6,982 nucleotides of DNA from Bacillota bacterium (GTDB lineage Bacteria > Bacillota > Clostridia > Peptostreptococcales > Anaerovoracaceae): positions 1 through 6,982 of the forward strand of contig JAFWDF010000035.1 in NCBI GenBank assembly GCA_017534025.1, in the 5' to 3' direction. The notes below the pieces were generated by a model. It ran no database searches. It saw nothing but the letters and a program-made list of their open reading frames with translations, and had not been told where the DNA came from. The translations under genes were made by a program, and so were the position numbers. Position 1 is the stretch's first letter. Each line of letters opens with the position of its first letter. Below are positions 4,577 through 6,982 of the stretch, one piece after another.

Positions 4577-6328
4577 ATGGGAATTTCACAGATCATCAGC
4601 CTGCTGTCCGGTGTCGCGCTGTTTTTGTTCGGCATGATGCTGATGGGAGACGGACTGAAAAAAGTATCCGGCAACAAATTGGAGCCGGTTTTGTTCAAGC
4701 TTACAGGGACGCCGCTGCGCGGCATTCTGCTGGGCGCGGGGGTTACAGCGGTAATTCAGTCCTCCAGCGCTACTTCGGTTATGGTAGTCGGGTTCGTTAA
4801 CGCGGGAATGATGAAAATCCGGCAGGCGATTCCGGTTATACTCGGAGCGATCCTCGGTACCAGTATTACCGGCTGGATCATCTGTCTCAGTTACATCGAT
4901 GCGGGCAGTGGAGTGTCGGGCATTCTCTCCACGGCAACGATTACAGGCATTGTTGCCATTATCGGTATTCTGCTGCGCATGTTCGGAAAAACACCGGAAA
5001 AACAGCACATAGGGGACATTCTGATGGGCTTTGCGGTGCTGATGTTCGGCATGAGCACCATGAGCGGCGCCGTAAGCGATCTGGGGGATAAGCCATGGTT
5101 TACATCCATGCTTACTTCCATGACACTTCCTGTATTCGGCATTCTGGCGGGCATTGCGCTCTCCATGATTCTGCAGTCTGCATCTGCGGCAGTAGGTATT
5201 GTACAGGCGCTGTCCGTTACCGGAGCCATGACGCTGAGTTCCGCTCTGCCGCTGCTGATGGGTATTTCCATCGGTGCCTCCCTGCCGGTGCTCCTGTCTG
5301 CGCTGGGCGCGGGCATCCCCGGTAAGAGAACGGCGGTGAGCTATCTTGTCTCTACATTTATGGGGGTAATGCTGTTTGCCTCGATCTTCTATATTGCCAA
5401 TGCGATTATCCGGTTTTCCTTCATGGATATGGTAATGGATCCGGTTTCGCTGGCATTGGTGAATACGCTCATGCGGCTGGTCATGATCTGTCTGCTGGCA
5501 CCATTTGTAGATGTGCTGGCAGCTGTTGCGGCATTCTTTGTGCCGAGCGGTCCGCCGGATGAAAGGGACCCGGCACTGCGGCTGGAAACGCGCTTTCTGA
5601 ACCACCCGGCGCTGGCCATCGAGCAGAGCCGGATCACGATCTGCGAAATGGCGGAAAAAGCGGAAGAATCCATCCGGGAAGCGGCCCAGCTGGTGGAACA
5701 TTACACTGTTCAGGGATTTGAACGGGTGCAGGAACTCGAGGATGCCGGTGACCATTATGAAGACGCGCTGGGATCCTACCTGGTCAGCCTGGCTTCCCAG
5801 GAGCTGACCGAGCGGCAGAGCAGGGAAGCTTCCAAGTTCCTTCATACCTTGTCCGATTTTGAAAGAATTTCCGACCACGCGATGAACATTGCATCAAATG
5901 CACAGGAAATATTTGAAAAAAAGCTGAATTTTTCGGAAGAGGCAGTGCATGATCTGGCAATGGTGACTGAAGCGACCCGGTTTACACTGCGGATCACTGT
6001 AGAATCGTTTTTAAACGAGGATTTCAAGCTGGCAGAACAGGTGGAACCGCTGGAAGAGGTCATCGATGATATCTGTGACGAGGCGAAGCTCCGCCATGTG
6101 GAACGGCTGCAGAGAGGCGAATGCACGATCAGTCACGGATTCGTATTTAATGATCTGATCACAAATTACGAGAGAGTCTCCGATCACTGTTCCAATATTG
6201 CGGTTGCCATGATCGAACTGGATGAAGGGTCTTTCGATACGCACGAGTATCTGACCCAGATTAAGGAACAGCGCTCGCCGGAATTTGAACGTCACTACAA
6301 AGAATTCCGCAAGCGGTTTGCGTTGTAA
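4577..6328 (+). CDS. Na+/phosphate cotransporter (NptA-like) fused to a PhoU-like domain
   Basis: 583 residues from ATG 4577. Residues 1 to about 323 are a membrane domain with some eight or nine hydrophobic segments and two inverted Na_Pi_cotrans repeats marked by QSSSATS (61-67) and QSASAAV (200-206), the paired substrate-site motifs of the SLC34/NptA family. Residues about 345-560 are a soluble all-helical PhoU-like region, with the duplicated signatures ERISDHAMNIAS (429-440) and ERVSDHCSNIAV (532-543), whose acidic residues bind metal in PhoU proteins. The start MGISQIISLLSGVALFLFGM is typical of the family. The protein should import phosphate with sodium at the cytoplasmic membrane, with the PhoU part in the cytoplasm as a likely regulator. 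Divergent phoB-phoR and an upstream Pho box support induction by phosphate starvation. Such fusions are widespread (E. coli YjbB is a relative; there the direction is reported as efflux), so transport direction is not certain. Confidence 0.93.
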   Translation: MGISQIISLLSGVALFLFGMMLMGDGLKKVSGNKLEPVLFKLTGTPLRGILLGAGVTAVIQSSSATSVMVVGFVNAGMMKIRQAIPVILGAILGTSITGWIICLSYIDAGSGVSGILSTATITGIVAIIGILLRMFGKTPEKQHIGDILMGFAVLMFGMSTMSGAVSDLGDKPWFTSMLTSMTLPVFGILAGIALSMILQSASAAVGIVQALSVTGAMTLSSALPLLMGISIGASLPVLLSALGAGIPGKRTAVSYLVSTFMGVMLFASIFYIANAIIRFSFMDMVMDPVSLALVNTLMRLVMICLLAPFVDVLAAVAAFFVPSGPPDERDPALRLETRFLNHPALAIEQSRITICEMAEKAEESIREAAQLVEHYTVQGFERVQELEDAGDHYEDALGSYLVSLASQELTERQSREASKFLHTLSDFERISDHAMNIASNAQEIFEKKLNFSEEAVHDLAMVTEATRFTLRITVESFLNEDFKLAEQVEPLEEVIDDICDEAKLRHVERLQRGECTISHGFVFNDLITNYERVSDHCSNIAVAMIELDEGSFDTHEYLTQIKEQRSPEFERHYKEFRKRFAL

Positions 6329-6380
6329 CGGACGCCGCATAGAGGACCGGCTCCGGAGGATTCATATTATTGCATAAACT

Positions 6381-6409
6381 AAGAGCCCCGCGTGGAACGC
6401 GGGGCTCTT
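6381..6409. terminator. Bidirectional terminator-like hairpin between convergent genes
   Basis: AAGAGCCCCGCG (6381-6392) and CGCGGGGCTCTT (6398-6409) form a perfect 12-bp stem around the 5-base loop TGGAA. The tails are only moderately T-rich (TTCTTCG on plus; TTAGTTTATG on minus), but the stem is strong and lies 52 bases after the transporter stop and 59 bases beyond the stop of the minus-strand gene, so it can serve both. Confidence 0.7.
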
Positions 6410-6418
6410 CTTCGTCCG

Positions 6419-6446
6419 TTCTGTGAATCTCCGGAGACTCACAGAA
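6419..6446. terminator. Second hairpin in the same convergent gap
   Basis: TTCTGTGA (6419-6426) pairs perfectly with TCACAGAA (6439-6446); after one A-C mismatch, TCTC (6428-6431) pairs with GAGA (6434-6437). No T-run follows on the plus strand (CCCTGAAAAATCG), and on the minus strand the stem runs on into CGGACGAAG. It is a strong structure but a poor stand-alone terminator; it may protect the 3' end of the minus-strand mRNA. Confidence 0.45.
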
Positions 6447-6468
6447 CCCTGAAAAATCGAATATGGAA

Positions 6469-6969
6469 TTATTCTTCGTATTTTTTTCTGTACTCGATGG
6501 CTTCCTGCGCCGCTTCGAGCATGGCTCTTTCCGCTTCGGCGGAAGCGCTGGCAGCCAGATCCTGGCATTCATCCGCATAATCCAGCAGATCCAGGATGCG
6601 CTGCGCCGCTTTTTCCTGATCGGCGGCTTCTTTCTTGTCCGCAATTTTGTCTCTCGCGGCATTGACATTCATCTGCGCTCTCAGAATGGCGGAATTCAGC
6701 TTTCCTTTCAGTTTTTCACCGGCCAGGCGGGCACTTTCTCTGGCTGCATTGAGGCGGCCTTCCGCGGCGGCCAGTCCTTCGTCGACTTTTTCATCAGCTG
6801 CTTCATCCATCAATTCTACAGCGGCTTCCAGATCACCCAAGCGTTCTTTGATTTCTTCACTGTCGAGCAGTTCGGCAATCTCGGCGCTCTTGTCCGCCCG
6901 GCGGATTTTTCCGGCGAGCTCCGCTACTTTGGATCTGGATTCTGCGATTCTTTCTCTGAAACTTTTCAT
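6469..6969 (-). CDS. Hypothetical helical, coiled-coil-like protein
   Basis: 166 residues, start ATG at 6969 with GGAGGT (complement of 6977-6982) 7 bases upstream, stop TAA at 6469. The product is unrecognised. It is rich in Ala, Glu, Lys, Arg and Asp, has no Pro and no Trp, shows no signal peptide or membrane segment, and looks almost wholly alpha-helical with coiled-coil character. A loose repeat, NAARESA (74-80) and NAARDKI (103-109), is spaced by 29 residues, and a single Cys lies at 135. The composition recalls soluble filament-like or PspA/LEA-like helical proteins, but no diagnostic motif supports any of these. It is convergent with the transporter, and its upstream partner, if any, lies beyond the window. 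Confidence 0.8.
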   Translation of the reverse strand: MKSFRERIAESRSKVAELAGKIRRADKSAEIAELLDSEEIKERLGDLEAAVELMDEAADEKVDEGLAAAEGRLNAARESARLAGEKLKGKLNSAILRAQMNVNAARDKIADKKEAADQEKAAQRILDLLDYADECQDLAASASAEAERAMLEAAQEAIEYRKKYEE

Positions 6970-6982
6970 GGTGGAAACCTCC

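Noticed and set aside
4586..5878. 430-codon open frame on the minus strand inside the transporter gene
   Set aside because: Its product is rich in His, Gln, Arg and Asn with no recognisable domain, typical of an antisense shadow of a membrane protein gene. The plus-strand frame has full family motifs and a strong ribosome binding site.
6350..6426. CGGAGGA motif followed by a TTG-started short frame (6370 onward)
   Set aside because: Only about 18 codons, and it runs through the 12-bp terminator stem and into the second hairpin; chance ribosome-binding-site-like sequence.

Overview
The window looks like chromosomal DNA of a Gram-positive bacterium of the Clostridia/Lachnospiraceae type. This is inferred from strong AGGAGG-like ribosome binding sites, a wall-binding-repeat L,D-transpeptidase, an OhrR repressor with Bacillus-like landmark residues, a PAS-less PhoR, and B. 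subtilis-style TTAACA Pho boxes at base composition that looks close to balanced. Genus cannot be fixed from the sequence. There is no sign of a mobile element, phage, CRISPR array, tRNA or rRNA.

Layout, left to right. (1) Bases 1-951 are the 3' part of a plus-strand secreted L,D-transpeptidase (YkuD). (2) Bases 952-1236 hold three consecutive hairpins, an AT-rich divergent promoter region and a MarR-type palindromic operator. (3) Bases 1237-2282 are a two-gene peroxide-defence unit: a thiol (Cys, not selenocysteine) glutathione-peroxidase-family enzyme followed by an OhrR-type repressor. The repressor carries the sensing Cys15 and a possible resolving Cys121, and the palindrome in front of gpx is its likely operator. 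(4) Bases 2295-4318, minus strand, encode a PhoB/PhoR-like two-component system with a 4-base gene overlap. (5) Bases 4319-4576 are the divergent control region: a GC-rich double-hairpin leader on the phoB side and a textbook TTAACA-N5-TTAACA Pho box on the transporter side. (6) Bases 4577-6328 encode a Na+/phosphate cotransporter fused to a PhoU-like cytoplasmic domain. (7) Bases 6381-6446 hold two strong hairpins between convergent genes. (8) Bases 6469-6969, minus strand, encode a soluble, Ala/Glu/Lys-rich helical protein of unknown function.

Two self-contained regulatory circuits can be read. In the first, OhrR would repress gpx-ohrR until an organic hydroperoxide oxidises Cys15; the thiol peroxidase then removes the peroxide. 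In the second, PhoR-PhoB would switch on the Na+/Pi cotransporter through the Pho box when phosphate is scarce. The PhoU domain fused to the transporter is a candidate feedback link to PhoR.

The least expected signal is between ldt and gpx. A minus-strand promoter-like pair (TTGTCA-N18-TATAAT) shares its -35 region with the gpx promoter and is followed about 140 bases later by a hairpin whose T-rich tract lies on the minus strand. Together these could define a small RNA of about 140 nt containing three hairpins. This is tentative, because two of the hairpins also make good plus-strand terminators for ldt.
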